Shown here: positions 1-6,556 of the stretch, piece by piece
Position numbering within the stretch: the first letter of the stretch is position 1
Layout: every line of letters begins with the position of its first letter
From: Pseudorhodobacter sp.
GTDB taxonomy: Bacteria > Pseudomonadota > Alphaproteobacteria > Rhodobacterales > Rhodobacteraceae
Length of the DNA stretch: 13,807 bases
Direction: 5' to 3'
NCBI GenBank assembly: GCA_014378345.1
Contig: JACMNW010000178.1
Span: 1-13,807 of the forward strand
Notes under the pieces: model-generated
Database searches by the model: none
Told to the model about the DNA's origin: nothing
The model's input: the letters and a program-made list of their open reading frames with translations, nothing else
Position numbers and translations under genes: made by a program

Positions 1-182
1 AGCAGGCTGTCAAAGCCGCTGCGGGTGGCGTGATCTGCCCGCGACAGGGCTTCAAATTCGGCGGCAACGGTGGGGTCGGTTTCGACCAGCCGTTCAATTT
101 TCACAGCGACTTTTGGGGTTAGCGCACCGTCCAGATACGCGGAAAGCTGGTCTAGAACGGCAGGGTCAAGGGACTGTGTCAT
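1..182 (-). CDS. Probable anti-sigma factor, N-terminal part only
   Basis: This is the first 60 codons of a gene that runs off the left edge. The translation begins MTQSLDPAVLDQLSAYLDGA and continues with acidic, alanine-rich helices of the kind found at the N-terminus of anti-sigma factors (the pattern 'LSAYLDG.L...... ...ET DP..AAEFE'). The ATG overlaps the stop codon of the upstream ECF sigma factor in an ATGA arrangement, which suggests translational coupling and a stoichiometric partner. No zinc-binding HxxxCxxC motif is visible in the part present; whether a transmembrane or cupin domain follows cannot be seen. The role, holding the sigma factor inactive until a signal arrives, is inferred from position and N-terminal pattern. 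The gene could instead be an unrelated small regulator. Confidence 0.7.
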   Translation of the reverse strand, partial: MTQSLDPAVLDQLSAYLDGALTPKVAVKIERLVETDPTVAAEFEALSRADHATRSGFDSL

Positions 183-691
183 TGCGAAGCGACCTCTCCC
201 GCTAAAGCCAGTTTCTCTTTCATCATCTGGCGGGCGCGGGACATGCGGCTCATTACGGTTCCTATGGGAATATCCAGTATCTGGGCGGCCTCTTGGTACG
301 AATGACCTTCCACGGCCACCAGCAACAGGGTGGAACTTAGTCCGTCTGACAAAGACATCACCATGGCAAGCATCTGGTTGCCATAGACGTGATCGGGTGC
401 GGCGATAGGGGTGGCCAGTTCGTCAGTCTCAGACGCGTCAACCTGTCCGCCGCCAACACGCACCCGACGGCTGCGCAGTTCGGACACCCAAAGATTGCGC
501 ATCATGGTGTAAAGCCAACTGTCCAGCCGCGTGCCGGGTTGCCACTGCGAACGGCGCAAAATCGCGCGTTCAACCGCCGTTTGCACCAGATCATCGCCGT
601 CATCGCGGTTGCGGGTCAGCGTCAGCGCAAAGCGGCGCAGGCGCGGCAGCAACTGAACCAGATCTGTCTTGAATTGCGCCAGCTCCGCCAC
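179..691 (-). CDS. ECF-family RNA polymerase sigma factor
   Basis: An alternative sigma factor that would direct RNA polymerase to a small stress or envelope regulon. From the GTG at 691 the protein is 170 residues, a usual ECF length. Sigma region 2 spans about residues 7-76, with the core-binding stretch RDDGDDLVQTAVERAI and the promoter-melting stretch ending in DSWLYTMMRNLWVSELR. A variable linker covers about 77-98. Region 4 spans about 100-162 and contains the helix-turn-helix SYQEAAQILDIPIGTVMSRM. The open frame extends upstream to 856, but the extra 55 residues look non-coding, hold a nested inverted repeat and would overlap the TPR gene, so the GTG is preferred. The stop overlaps the anti-sigma ATG. 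The TPR gene 148 bp upstream on the same strand may share the transcript. Confidence 0.9.
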   Translation of the reverse strand: MAELAQFKTDLVQLLPRLRRFALTLTRNRDDGDDLVQTAVERAILRRSQWQPGTRLDSWLYTMMRNLWVSELRSRRVRVGGGQVDASETDELATPIAAPDHVYGNQMLAMVMSLSDGLSSTLLLVAVEGHSYQEAAQILDIPIGTVMSRMSRARQMMKEKLALAGEVASQ

Positions 692-719
692 GCCATCAAA
701 CCCCTGATCCTGTGTTTGC

Positions 720-767
720 CGCCCCTGCCTGATCAGCGTCAGGTGAACACCTTTGCGGGCAGGGGCG
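720..767. repeat. Nested inverted repeat between TPR gene and sigma-factor gene
   Basis: A perfect 10-bp inverted repeat, CGCCCCTGCC at 720-729 and GGCAGGGGCG at 758-767, encloses a second one, AGGTG at 741-745 and CACCT at 748-752. The transcript could fold into a long GC-rich hairpin with an inner hairpin. On the minus strand it lies 28 nt upstream of the preferred sigma GTG start and 72 nt after the TPR stop codon. No T-run follows on either side, so it does not look like a plain intrinsic terminator. It could partly separate the two genes, stabilise an mRNA end, or bind a dimeric regulator. The function is not known. Confidence 0.6.
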
Positions 768-839
768 CAACCACCGGCCTGATTGGTCGGCGATAACGAA
801 CCGCGGGAGGTGCCGGGAGAGAGGACTGGCATTGCGGGA

Positions 840-1382
840 TCACCAGGTTGTCGCATCGCCGTGCAAAGCCATATTCAGGGCGGTGTAGGCCCAGGTATCT
901 TTACCGCCGCGATCAGCGATCTGGACCAGCTGTTCCTTTGCGCCAATAAAATCGCCCTCAGAAATCATCGCCTGGCCCATGTAGGACCGGGCCAGAATGT
1001 AGTTAGGGTCGATTTTAAGCGCGGCTTGGTAGAATTTCATGCCTTCGGCCGTGTGGCCTGATTTGCGCAGAGAGAAGCCTTTGTAGTTCAGAATGCGCGG
1101 GTCGTTTTGGTTGGCGGCGGCGGCAAGCACGTGCAGGGCGCTTTCATATTGCCCGTCATAGGCCAATTCGCGGGCGGCATTGTAAAGATCGTCATCGCTT
1201 AATGCGCCACTTTGCGCATCGACGCATTTTTCTTTCTTCACGTCCCAGACCTTGCCCTGTTTGCATTTTTGGGTGGTTTCGGTTTTCACCGGGGGTGTGG
1301 TGGAATCCGATCCGGCGGCAAATGTCATCGTGGCGAAAGAGGCCGCGAACAGGGTGGCGATCAGCGTTTGCGTGCGTTGCAT
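840..1382 (-). CDS. Secreted TPR-repeat protein, function unknown
   Basis: A 180-residue protein with a Sec-type signal peptide (basic MQRTQ, hydrophobic core to about residue 20, likely cleavage after TFA at 22), so it is probably periplasmic. After a Thr/Pro/Lys-rich stretch comes a small two-cysteine segment, C40 to C53, that could form a disulfide loop. From about residue 66 to 160 the sequence is helical tetratricopeptide repeats; the clearest is about 94-128, ending in the TPR signature ALKIDPNY. TPR proteins act as protein-protein scaffolds; no enzymatic motif is seen. The ATG at 1382 has an AGAGG ribosome-binding site at 1392-1396 with 9-nt spacing. It lies upstream of the sigma/anti-sigma pair on the same strand and is divergent from the PF03640 gene, so it may be part of the same signalling unit. 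Confidence 0.8.
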   Translation of the reverse strand: MQRTQTLIATLFAASFATMTFAAGSDSTTPPVKTETTQKCKQGKVWDVKKEKCVDAQSGALSDDDLYNAARELAYDGQYESALHVLAAAANQNDPRILNYKGFSLRKSGHTAEGMKFYQAALKIDPNYILARSYMGQAMISEGDFIGAKEQLVQIADRGGKDTWAYTALNMALHGDATTW

Positions 1383-1638
1383 TGGGGAAAACCTCTGGGT
1401 GTAAGACCGGGTTGATCTGTTGCAGTTTTGCTGTGGGCTGCTTTGCCCATGATTAACGAACGCAATGGGTGTGTCATTTATTCAACGGCGTTGGCAAAAA
1501 ACTTTTTTGCTTTGCCAGTGAATAATCTGCGCTGGTGCCGCGTTTGGTTTGGTATGGGCGGGCCAATTCCATCTGCCCTGACCAGCCTGCTGTGGCGGGT
1601 GCAAGATTGCTTTAACCTTTTGAAAAGGAACTCAACCA
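1383..1638. promoter_or_regulatory. Divergent intergenic region with operator-like repeats
   Basis: This 256-bp spacer must hold the promoters for the TPR gene (leftward) and the PF03640 gene (rightward). It carries a perfect 17-bp palindrome at 1494-1510, GCAAAAAA-C-TTTTTTGC. Around it are CTTTGCC at 1441-1447 and 1510-1516 and the inverted form GGCAAA at 1493-1498. TGGCAAA (1492-1498) and TTTGCCA (1511-1517) form a second, wider inverted pair around the same centre region. I could not identify convincing -35/-10 boxes for either sigma-70 or the local ECF factor. No protein-like reading frame of note was seen. Confidence 0.45.
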
Positions 1639-2025
1639 ATGAAATTAGCATTTATTGCCGCAGGCTTTGCTCTTGCACTTGGTGGCACTGCCGCGTTTGC
1701 CGGGATAACTGAAACTGTTGAGGGCGCAAAAGGCAAATTTGTTGCCGACGCCAAAAGTGGTATGACGCTATATACGTTCAAAAAGGATACGGCTGACACA
1801 TCCACGTGTTATGATGCTTGTGCCGGAAATTGGCCGCCGTTTTTGGCCGAAGAATCTGATGAAAGCAAAGAGACCGGCGATCTGACCGTGATCGACCGGA
1901 CGGATGGCACCTACCAATGGGCGATGAAGGGGATGCCTTTGTATTTCTTTTCGGGCGATGCCGCGAAGGGTGATGCCAATGGCGACGGCGTGAAGGGCGT
2001 TTGGGACGCGGTTCATCCGGGCTGA
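1639..2025 (+). CDS. Exported PF03640-type 'secreted repeat' protein
   Basis: A 128-residue small exported protein. It has a signal peptide with probable cleavage after AAFA (residue 21) and no lipobox cysteine, so it should be soluble in the periplasm although relatives are often labelled lipoproteins. Two copies of the family repeat are visible: about 41-69 with GMTLYTFKKD, C57, C61 and GNWPPF, and about 98-125 with GMPLYFFSGD, the GDANGDG turn and VWDAV. These glycine/aromatic repeats are characteristic of PF03640 (COG4315), whose biochemical function is unknown. The start is supported by AAAAGGAA at 1623-1630, 8 nt before the ATG. It is divergent from the TPR/sigma/anti-sigma genes, so it is a candidate target of that sigma factor; this is inference. 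Confidence 0.85.
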   Translation: MKLAFIAAGFALALGGTAAFAGITETVEGAKGKFVADAKSGMTLYTFKKDTADTSTCYDACAGNWPPFLAEESDESKETGDLTVIDRTDGTYQWAMKGMPLYFFSGDAAKGDANGDGVKGVWDAVHPG

Positions 2026-2045
2026 AGGGCTGTTTAACGAATGTG

Positions 2046-2079
2046 CACCGGGGCTGGCAAAGGATATTTGGCCCCGGTG
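2046..2079. terminator. Hairpin between convergent genes, possible bidirectional terminator
   Basis: A perfect 9-bp inverted repeat, CACCGGGGC at 2046-2054 and GCCCCGGTG at 2071-2079, with additional CAAA/TTTG pairing inside (2058-2061 with 2067-2070). It lies 20 bp after the stop of the PF03640 gene and 5 bp after the stop of the converging mutarotase-like gene, so it is well placed to end both transcripts. Neither side has a clear run of T, so termination may be inefficient or Rho-assisted, or the stem may protect mRNA 3' ends. Confidence 0.6.
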
Positions 2080-2084
2080 GTGTT

Positions 2085-3179
2085 TCACAGACCCAGAAAA
2101 TCACCGCGAAAGGGAAGAATACGTTTTGCCCCCTGTTCGCCGATTACGGCAAGTTCGTCGCCATCAATCCGAATTTCACCCACCGCTTCGCCCGTGGGCC
2201 AGGCGATACAGCCAGTGATATGCCGCACATCAGTAGTGGTATCCGGGGCCAATTTCACCGATGCAGCTTGGCCGGCGTAGGGGGCTGATCCCCTGATCAG
2301 CGACCACGCGATGCCGTCCTCTAGTCCAAGGCAGTGCCGGTGGCATCCGTTCCATGGCGCATAGTCGCGCCCCCCGTTTGAATGCCAAAGCATGGTCATC
2401 GGCAGTTTACGGGGATGGCGCAAGCTGAGGTAAAGATCGCCCTCTATGGGGCGGGTCACTGCTGTCCAACCGAGGGGGCTGTTTTCTTCCTCTACCGCAA
2501 TGACAAAGTCCTCATGTGCGGGGCCGTAGGGGTAGTTAGTCAGATCAACGACGCCGCCATCTTTTGCCGGAAACGATTCCGGCTGAGCGCTGCGGGCAGG
2601 ATATCGCAGGGCCGATCTGCCACGGGCGGGGTCGGTTTCGGGCGCGTCTGCCGGGGTTTCAAACCAGCGTTTGGGGGAAAATCGCAAAACTCCGCCGTTT
2701 GGCAATGAAATCATGGCGTGATTGGCGGCCGAAATAGCCCCTTGCCCGCCTGTAAATCTGTGGGACTGATACAAAAACGGGTGGTCGTCCGTCAGTGACA
2801 GGTGCTTTTGCACCGTTGCACCCATAACCGTTTGGCTCAGCACGCAGCGCAGTGAGGTGGGATCCGTTTCGCCATATATCTGCCAAAGCCCGTTGGCGGG
2901 CCAGCCGTGTAACGGGGCGTTGTCGGTTGATGCATCGGAAAACGGGGCGCAAAAGAAATCGCCCTCAAGATGGGCTTGATGAGGTGGCGCGCCGGGGGGC
3001 AGGGTGATGTTTGATCCGACCCATGGGGCGCGGTGCATCATGGAAATTTGGCGGCCCTGATCTTGCACCATAAAGGCCGAGACGATGCCGCAATGTGGGG
3101 AAAACTGAAAACTAATCCCCCGCGCGGATATTTGCACGGGGGATGGACGTAATGTTGAGTTAACGCCCGACGCCGACAT
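2085..3179 (-). CDS. Galactose-mutarotase-like (aldose 1-epimerase superfamily) protein
   Basis: A 364-residue protein that resembles the beta-sandwich aldose 1-epimerase/galactose mutarotase superfamily, whose members interconvert alpha and beta anomers of sugars or bind them. Supporting patterns are an N-terminal beta segment, HLEGDFFCAPFSDA and HGWPANGLWQIYGE in the first third, an internal NHAMISLPNGGVLRFSP stretch that could supply the substrate-binding histidine, and the C-terminal MLWHSNGGRDYAPWNG followed by LGLED, where the catalytic glutamate of the superfamily would fall. No signal peptide is seen, so it is probably cytoplasmic. The ATG at 3179 overlaps the 3' end of the UDP-glucose dehydrogenase gene by 20 bp. 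A TTG at 3188 and a GTG at 3137 are other possible starts, and none has a good ribosome-binding site. The coupling suggests a role in surface sugar metabolism. The substrate is unknown. Confidence 0.65.
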   Translation of the reverse strand: MSASGVNSTLRPSPVQISARGISFQFSPHCGIVSAFMVQDQGRQISMMHRAPWVGSNITLPPGAPPHQAHLEGDFFCAPFSDASTDNAPLHGWPANGLWQIYGETDPTSLRCVLSQTVMGATVQKHLSLTDDHPFLYQSHRFTGGQGAISAANHAMISLPNGGVLRFSPKRWFETPADAPETDPARGRSALRYPARSAQPESFPAKDGGVVDLTNYPYGPAHEDFVIAVEEENSPLGWTAVTRPIEGDLYLSLRHPRKLPMTMLWHSNGGRDYAPWNGCHRHCLGLEDGIAWSLIRGSAPYAGQAASVKLAPDTTTDVRHITGCIAWPTGEAVGEIRIDGDELAVIGEQGAKRILPFRGDFLGL

Positions 3180-4464
3180 AGGCTTCAAACCCGGCGCGTT
3201 CCGCTTCGGCGCGGCTGTACAGATTGCGCAGATCGGCCATGCGGGGGGCGGTCATCTTTTTGGCCATTTTGGCCAAATCCAACGCGCGGAATTCGTTCCA
3301 TTCGGTCAGGATCACCACCAGATCGGCGCCATGTGTAGCCTGATAAGGGTTGTCGTGCCATTTGACCCCGGGCAACAGGTTTTCGCCTTCATGTTTGCCC
3401 TGCGGATCAACCACGCGGACCTTTGCACCAGCCCCGACTAGGGCGGGCACGATGGTAAGCGACGGCGCATCGCGCATGTCATCGGTGTTTGGCTTGAAGG
3501 TAACGCCCAGCACGGCAATGGTTTTATCGCGAAGAACGCCATCACACAGATCTTCGATCTTGGTGATCATGCGGCGTTTTACTTCGTCGTTCACCTTGAT
3601 TACGGTTTCAGTAATTTGCATGGGAACGGCATGTTCCTGGCCCATGCGCGCCAAGGCCCGCGTATCTTTGGGGAAGCAAGATCCGCCATAGCCGGGGCCT
3701 GCATGCAGGAATTTGTTGCCGATACGGCCATCCATGCCGATGCCTTTTGACACGGCCTTGATATCTGCGCCAACCCGTTCGCACAGGGCCGCGATTTCAT
3801 TGATGAAGGTGATCTTGGTGGCAAGAAAGGCGTTGGCTGCGTATTTGATCATCTCTGCGGATTCGAGGTCAGTGTAGACGACGGGGAAATCACGCAGGAA
3901 CAGCGGTCGGTACACCTCGGCCATCACGTCTTTTGCACGGTCAGTCTCAACACCCACAACAACGCGGTCAGGGCGCATGAAATCATCAATCGCGGCGCCT
4001 TCACGCAGGAATTCGGGGTTTGAGGCGACATCAAATTCAGCCTTTGGGTTGGCAGCTGCTATGACGGCCTGCACGTCACGGTTGGTGCCAACAGGAACCG
4101 TGGATTTGGTGACAACCACGGTATAGCCGGTCATGCACTGCGCCACTTCGGCAGCCGCAGCCATGACATAGGTTAGATCAGCATGACCGTCGCCGCGCCG
4201 TGTGGGGGTGCCTACGGCGATGAACACAGCGCCTGCGCCATCTACGGCCTGTGCCAGATCATCGGTAAAAGACAGGCGGCCCGCAGCCACGTTTTTGGCC
4301 ATCAGCAAATCAAGACCCGGCTCGTAGATCGGAACTTCGCCACGCTGCAATTTTTCCAGCTTTTCGATGTTCTTGTCGACGCAAACCACATCATGGCCAA
4401 AGTCAGAAAAGCACACTCCCGAAACGAGCCCGACATAGCCAGTGCCAATTACCGCAATCTTCAC
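3160..4464 (-). CDS. ugd: UDP-glucose 6-dehydrogenase
   Basis: Oxidises UDP-glucose twice with NAD+ to UDP-glucuronate, a precursor for exopolysaccharide, capsule or lipid sugars, in the cytoplasm. The 434-residue length is normal for the family. The N-terminal Rossmann motif is MKIAVIGTGYVGLVSG. The central domain carries STVPVGT (121-127) and SNPEFLREG (148-156). The catalytic cysteine is C263 in GPGYGGSCFPKD, and K207 lies in the conserved EMIKYAANAFLATK stretch. The C-terminal UDP-binding domain has VLGVTFKPNTDDMRDAPS. The start codon is GTG, supported by AAGGG at 4473-4477 with 8-nt spacing. It is divergent from the sugar-catabolic operon across a 154-bp spacer, and the mutarotase-like gene follows with an overlap. 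Confidence 0.96.
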   Translation of the reverse strand: MKIAVIGTGYVGLVSGVCFSDFGHDVVCVDKNIEKLEKLQRGEVPIYEPGLDLLMAKNVAAGRLSFTDDLAQAVDGAGAVFIAVGTPTRRGDGHADLTYVMAAAAEVAQCMTGYTVVVTKSTVPVGTNRDVQAVIAAANPKAEFDVASNPEFLREGAAIDDFMRPDRVVVGVETDRAKDVMAEVYRPLFLRDFPVVYTDLESAEMIKYAANAFLATKITFINEIAALCERVGADIKAVSKGIGMDGRIGNKFLHAGPGYGGSCFPKDTRALARMGQEHAVPMQITETVIKVNDEVKRRMITKIEDLCDGVLRDKTIAVLGVTFKPNTDDMRDAPSLTIVPALVGAGAKVRVVDPQGKHEGENLLPGVKWHDNPYQATHGADLVVILTEWNEFRALDLAKMAKKMTAPRMADLRNLYSRAEAERAGFEAYVGVGR

Positions 4465-4618
4465 AATCGTTACCCTTCAATGCTTTGCTTGGGCCAAGGC
4501 GATGCTGCAAAGTGGCATCAAAGTCAACGAAAAGACGGCCAAAAGGGAAAGGCATTTTGCTCGACAAACTTTGTTCAATGTTGTTCCGTTAGCGAAAATG
4601 TTTAGGGTGAGGGTGGCC
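4465..4618. promoter_or_regulatory. Divergent spacer between ugd and the catabolic operon
   Basis: Promoters for ugd (leftward) and for the five-gene rightward operon are expected in these 154 bp. Small palindromes are present: CTTGG-G-CCAAG at 4488-4498, flanked by CTTTGC (4483-4488) and GCAAAG (4507-4512), and ACAAA-C-TTTGT at 4564-4574. Either could be an operator, but all are short and could arise by chance. No convincing -35/-10 pair was found on either strand. Confidence 0.35.
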
Positions 4619-5566
4619 GTGACCAAACCACATATTCTTCAGATCGGCAGTTATCCTGATTGGGATCAGGCGCCTTTAGACGCTGCGTTTATCTGCCATC
4701 GGTATTTTGAAGCTGTGGACAAGACGGCATTTCTTGCGAAAGTCGGGCCGGATGTGCGCGCTATTGCGACGCGGGGCGACCTTGGGGCAGGCCGGGCCAT
4801 CATTGATGCCTGCCCCCGGTTGGAGATGATTTCGGTATACGGTGTTGGCTATGATGCGGTGGATATGGCGGCCTGCCGTGCGCGGGGCATTGCTGTGACC
4901 AACACGCCAGATGTTCTAAGTGAAGACTGCGCTGATTTGGGCGTGGCGATGATGCTTTGCGCGTCACGCGGCATGGTTGGGGCCGAAGCATGGGCGCGAA
5001 ATGGGTCTTGGGCAACCAAGGGCGGCTATCCGCTGCAGCGGCGCGTTTGGGGCAAGCGTGCGGGTATTTTGGGGCTGGGGCGGATTGGCATCGAGGTGGC
5101 GAAGCGGCTGCAGGGATTTGGCATGGATATCGCCTATTCTGCCCGCCATGAAAAGGAAACGCCAGGTGATTGGGCCTATATCGCCGATCCGGTGGCCTTG
5201 GCTGCCCGGTCTGACTTTTTGTTTGTGACGCTAAGTGCATCAGCCGATACGCGCCATATTGTGGGGCAGGCGGTTATTGCGGCGTTAGGGCCACAGGGCA
5301 TGTTGATCAACATCTCGCGTGCCGGAAACATTGATGAATTGGCGTTGCTGGATGCGCTGGAAACGGGTGCGCTTGGGTTGGCAGCACTGGATGTGTTTGA
5401 GGGGGAACCAGCGATCAACCCGCGCTTCTTGGCGCTGCGCAACGTGTTGCTGCAACCGCATCATGCGTCTGGCACGTTTGAGACGCGGCAAGCGATGGGC
5501 CAGCTGGTGCGCGACAACTTAAGCGCGCATTTTGCCGGGCAGGCTTTATTGACGCCAGTTGTTTAA
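4619..5566 (+). CDS. D-2-hydroxyacid dehydrogenase (glyoxylate/hydroxypyruvate reductase type)
   Basis: A 315-residue NAD(P)-dependent D-isomer-specific 2-hydroxyacid dehydrogenase, which would reduce a 2-keto acid such as hydroxypyruvate or glyoxylate, or act in reverse. The nucleotide-binding motif is GILGLGRIG (149-157). The second strand ends in YSARHEK, with arginine instead of the acidic residue usual for NAD, which favours NADPH. The catalytic triad is visible: R234 in NISRAG, E263 in DVFEGEP and H281 in LQPHHASG. The GTG at 4619 is chosen because GAGGG lies at 4609-4613 with a 5-nt gap and the length then matches the family. The ATG at 4598 and the longer frame from 4442 lack this support. 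It is the first gene of the rightward cluster; the lactonase starts 96 bp later. Exact substrate unknown. Confidence 0.88.
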   Translation: MTKPHILQIGSYPDWDQAPLDAAFICHRYFEAVDKTAFLAKVGPDVRAIATRGDLGAGRAIIDACPRLEMISVYGVGYDAVDMAACRARGIAVTNTPDVLSEDCADLGVAMMLCASRGMVGAEAWARNGSWATKGGYPLQRRVWGKRAGILGLGRIGIEVAKRLQGFGMDIAYSARHEKETPGDWAYIADPVALAARSDFLFVTLSASADTRHIVGQAVIAALGPQGMLINISRAGNIDELALLDALETGALGLAALDVFEGEPAINPRFLALRNVLLQPHHASGTFETRQAMGQLVRDNLSAHFAGQALLTPVV

Positions 5567-5605
5567 GGCGGGCATACGATCACTTTCGGCCTGTTTGGTC
5601 GCTTT

Positions 5606-5662
5606 ATGCTGGTGTTCTGGTCCGCAATCATGAGCATGGGCGCGATCCTGGAGGTTATCTAA
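5606..5662 (+). CDS. Possible small hydrophobic ORF in the 2-HADH/lactonase spacer
   Basis: An 18-codon frame translating to MLVFWSAIMSMGAILEVI ends with TAA immediately before the lactonase ATG. The same frame is open back to the stop codon of the 2-hydroxyacid dehydrogenase, giving 31 sense codons in phase with that gene. The residues are strongly hydrophobic, and most third positions are G or C, as in a real gene. It has no obvious ribosome-binding site of its own, and the GGAGG near its end belongs to the lactonase. It may be a leader peptide coupling translation, a remnant of a membrane-protein gene, a read-through extension, or chance. Confidence 0.2.
   Translation: MLVFWSAIMSMGAILEVI
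5650..5654 (+). promoter_or_regulatory. Ribosome-binding site of the lactonase gene
   Basis: GGAGG, a near-consensus Shine-Dalgarno sequence, stands 8 nt before the ATG at 5663 and fixes that start. Confidence 0.8.
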
Positions 5663-6556
5663 ATGACGTCCTTTGAAACTATTGATCCGGGATTTGGCCG
5701 CTTTGTGATGGGCAACGCGCCGCTGAAAAAACTTGCGACCGGGTTTGACTGGGCAGAAGGCCCGGCTTGGTTCGGTGATGCAGGATGTCTTTTGTTTTCG
5801 GATATTCCGAACAATAAGATATTGCGCTGGACGCCGGGGACCGCGATTTCGATCTACCGTGAGCCGTCAAACTTCAGCAACGGTCACTCGCGTGATCGGG
5901 AGGGGCGGCTGGTGTCGTGCGAGCATGGTTTGCGCCGGGTGACGCGGACAGAACATGACGGGCGGATTACTGTGATTGCAGATGGTTTTGATGGCAAGCA
6001 GTTGAATTCGCCCAATGATGTGGTGGTGAAATCGGATGGCTCTATCTGGTTCACCGACCCGCATTACGGAATATTGACGGATTACGAAGGGCATAAGTCA
6101 GCCCAGGAATTGACCTGTCAAGTTTACCGGGTTGATCCTTCGGGCGCGATGTCGGTTGTGGCAGATGATTTCAACTGCCCCAATGGCTTGGCGTTTTCGC
6201 CAGACGAGGCGCGGCTTTACATTGCCGATACCGGGCGGATGTTTCACAGCGATCCGCAACATATTCGGGTGTTTGATGTGGCGGAGAACAGGTTGTCTGG
6301 TGGCGCGGTATTCCATACGGTCAGCCCCGGCTGTGCGGACGGCATTCGCACGGATACTGATGGCAATTTGTGGTCTTCGGCAGCGGACGGCGTGCATTGC
6401 ATTGCGCCCGACGGGCATTTGATGGGAAAGATACTGGTACCAGAGGTGGTGTCGAACATCTGTTTTGGCGGGCGGGCAAAACATCAGTTGTTTATCACCG
6501 CAACGACCAGTCTTTACGCCATTTCGTTGAACAGAAACGGAGCGCAGACACCATGA
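5663..6556 (+). CDS. SMP-30/gluconolactonase/LRE-family lactonase
   Basis: A 297-residue six-bladed beta-propeller hydrolase of the SMP-30/gluconolactonase family, which opens sugar lactones such as D-glucono-1,5-lactone to the aldonate. The metal-site residues of the family are visible: E32 in FDWAEGPAW, N118 in LNSPNDVV, N174 in NCPNGLAFSP and D226 in GCADGIRTD. The blade motifs GSIWFTDP and GNLWSS are also present. There is no signal peptide, so it acts in the cytoplasm. The start is set by the GGAGG at 5650-5654. The TGA overlaps the ATG of the next gene (ATGA), so it is coupled to 6-phosphogluconate dehydrogenase. That pairing points to a gluconate- or phosphogluconate-like intermediate. 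The lactone substrate is inferred, not shown. Confidence 0.92.
   Translation: MTSFETIDPGFGRFVMGNAPLKKLATGFDWAEGPAWFGDAGCLLFSDIPNNKILRWTPGTAISIYREPSNFSNGHSRDREGRLVSCEHGLRRVTRTEHDGRITVIADGFDGKQLNSPNDVVVKSDGSIWFTDPHYGILTDYEGHKSAQELTCQVYRVDPSGAMSVVADDFNCPNGLAFSPDEARLYIADTGRMFHSDPQHIRVFDVAENRLSGGAVFHTVSPGCADGIRTDTDGNLWSSAADGVHCIAPDGHLMGKILVPEVVSNICFGGRAKHQLFITATTSLYAISLNRNGAQTP

Noticed and set aside
692..856. N-terminal extension of the sigma factor to 856
   Set aside because: The extra 55 residues are Gly/Pro/Arg-rich without family resemblance, contain the nested inverted repeat and overlap the TPR gene. The GTG at 691 gives a normal ECF length.
2659..2952. Open frame inside the mutarotase-like gene, and similar frames within ugd, gnd, nagA and the ABC genes
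   Set aside because: These are long only because of high GC. They have basic, low-complexity translations and lie fully inside recognised genes.
4517..4556. TTGACT on the minus strand upstream of ugd as a -35 box
   Set aside because: No acceptable -10 element at 16-18 bp spacing was found.
4571..4598. Possible sigma-70 promoter TTGTTC with GAAAAT at 17-bp spacing upstream of the 2-HADH gene
   Set aside because: Only about half of the consensus positions match, and the start point would fall within about 10-15 nt of the GTG. Too weak to annotate.
4442..4618. Longer 2-hydroxyacid dehydrogenase starting at 4442
   Set aside because: It would overlap the ugd start and add 59 residues unlike the family. 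The GTG at 4619 has a ribosome-binding site and yields the expected length.
6370..6552. Longer 6-phosphogluconate dehydrogenase starting at 6370
   Set aside because: This stretch is an out-of-frame reading of the lactonase gene. The Rossmann fold starts directly after the ATG at 6553.
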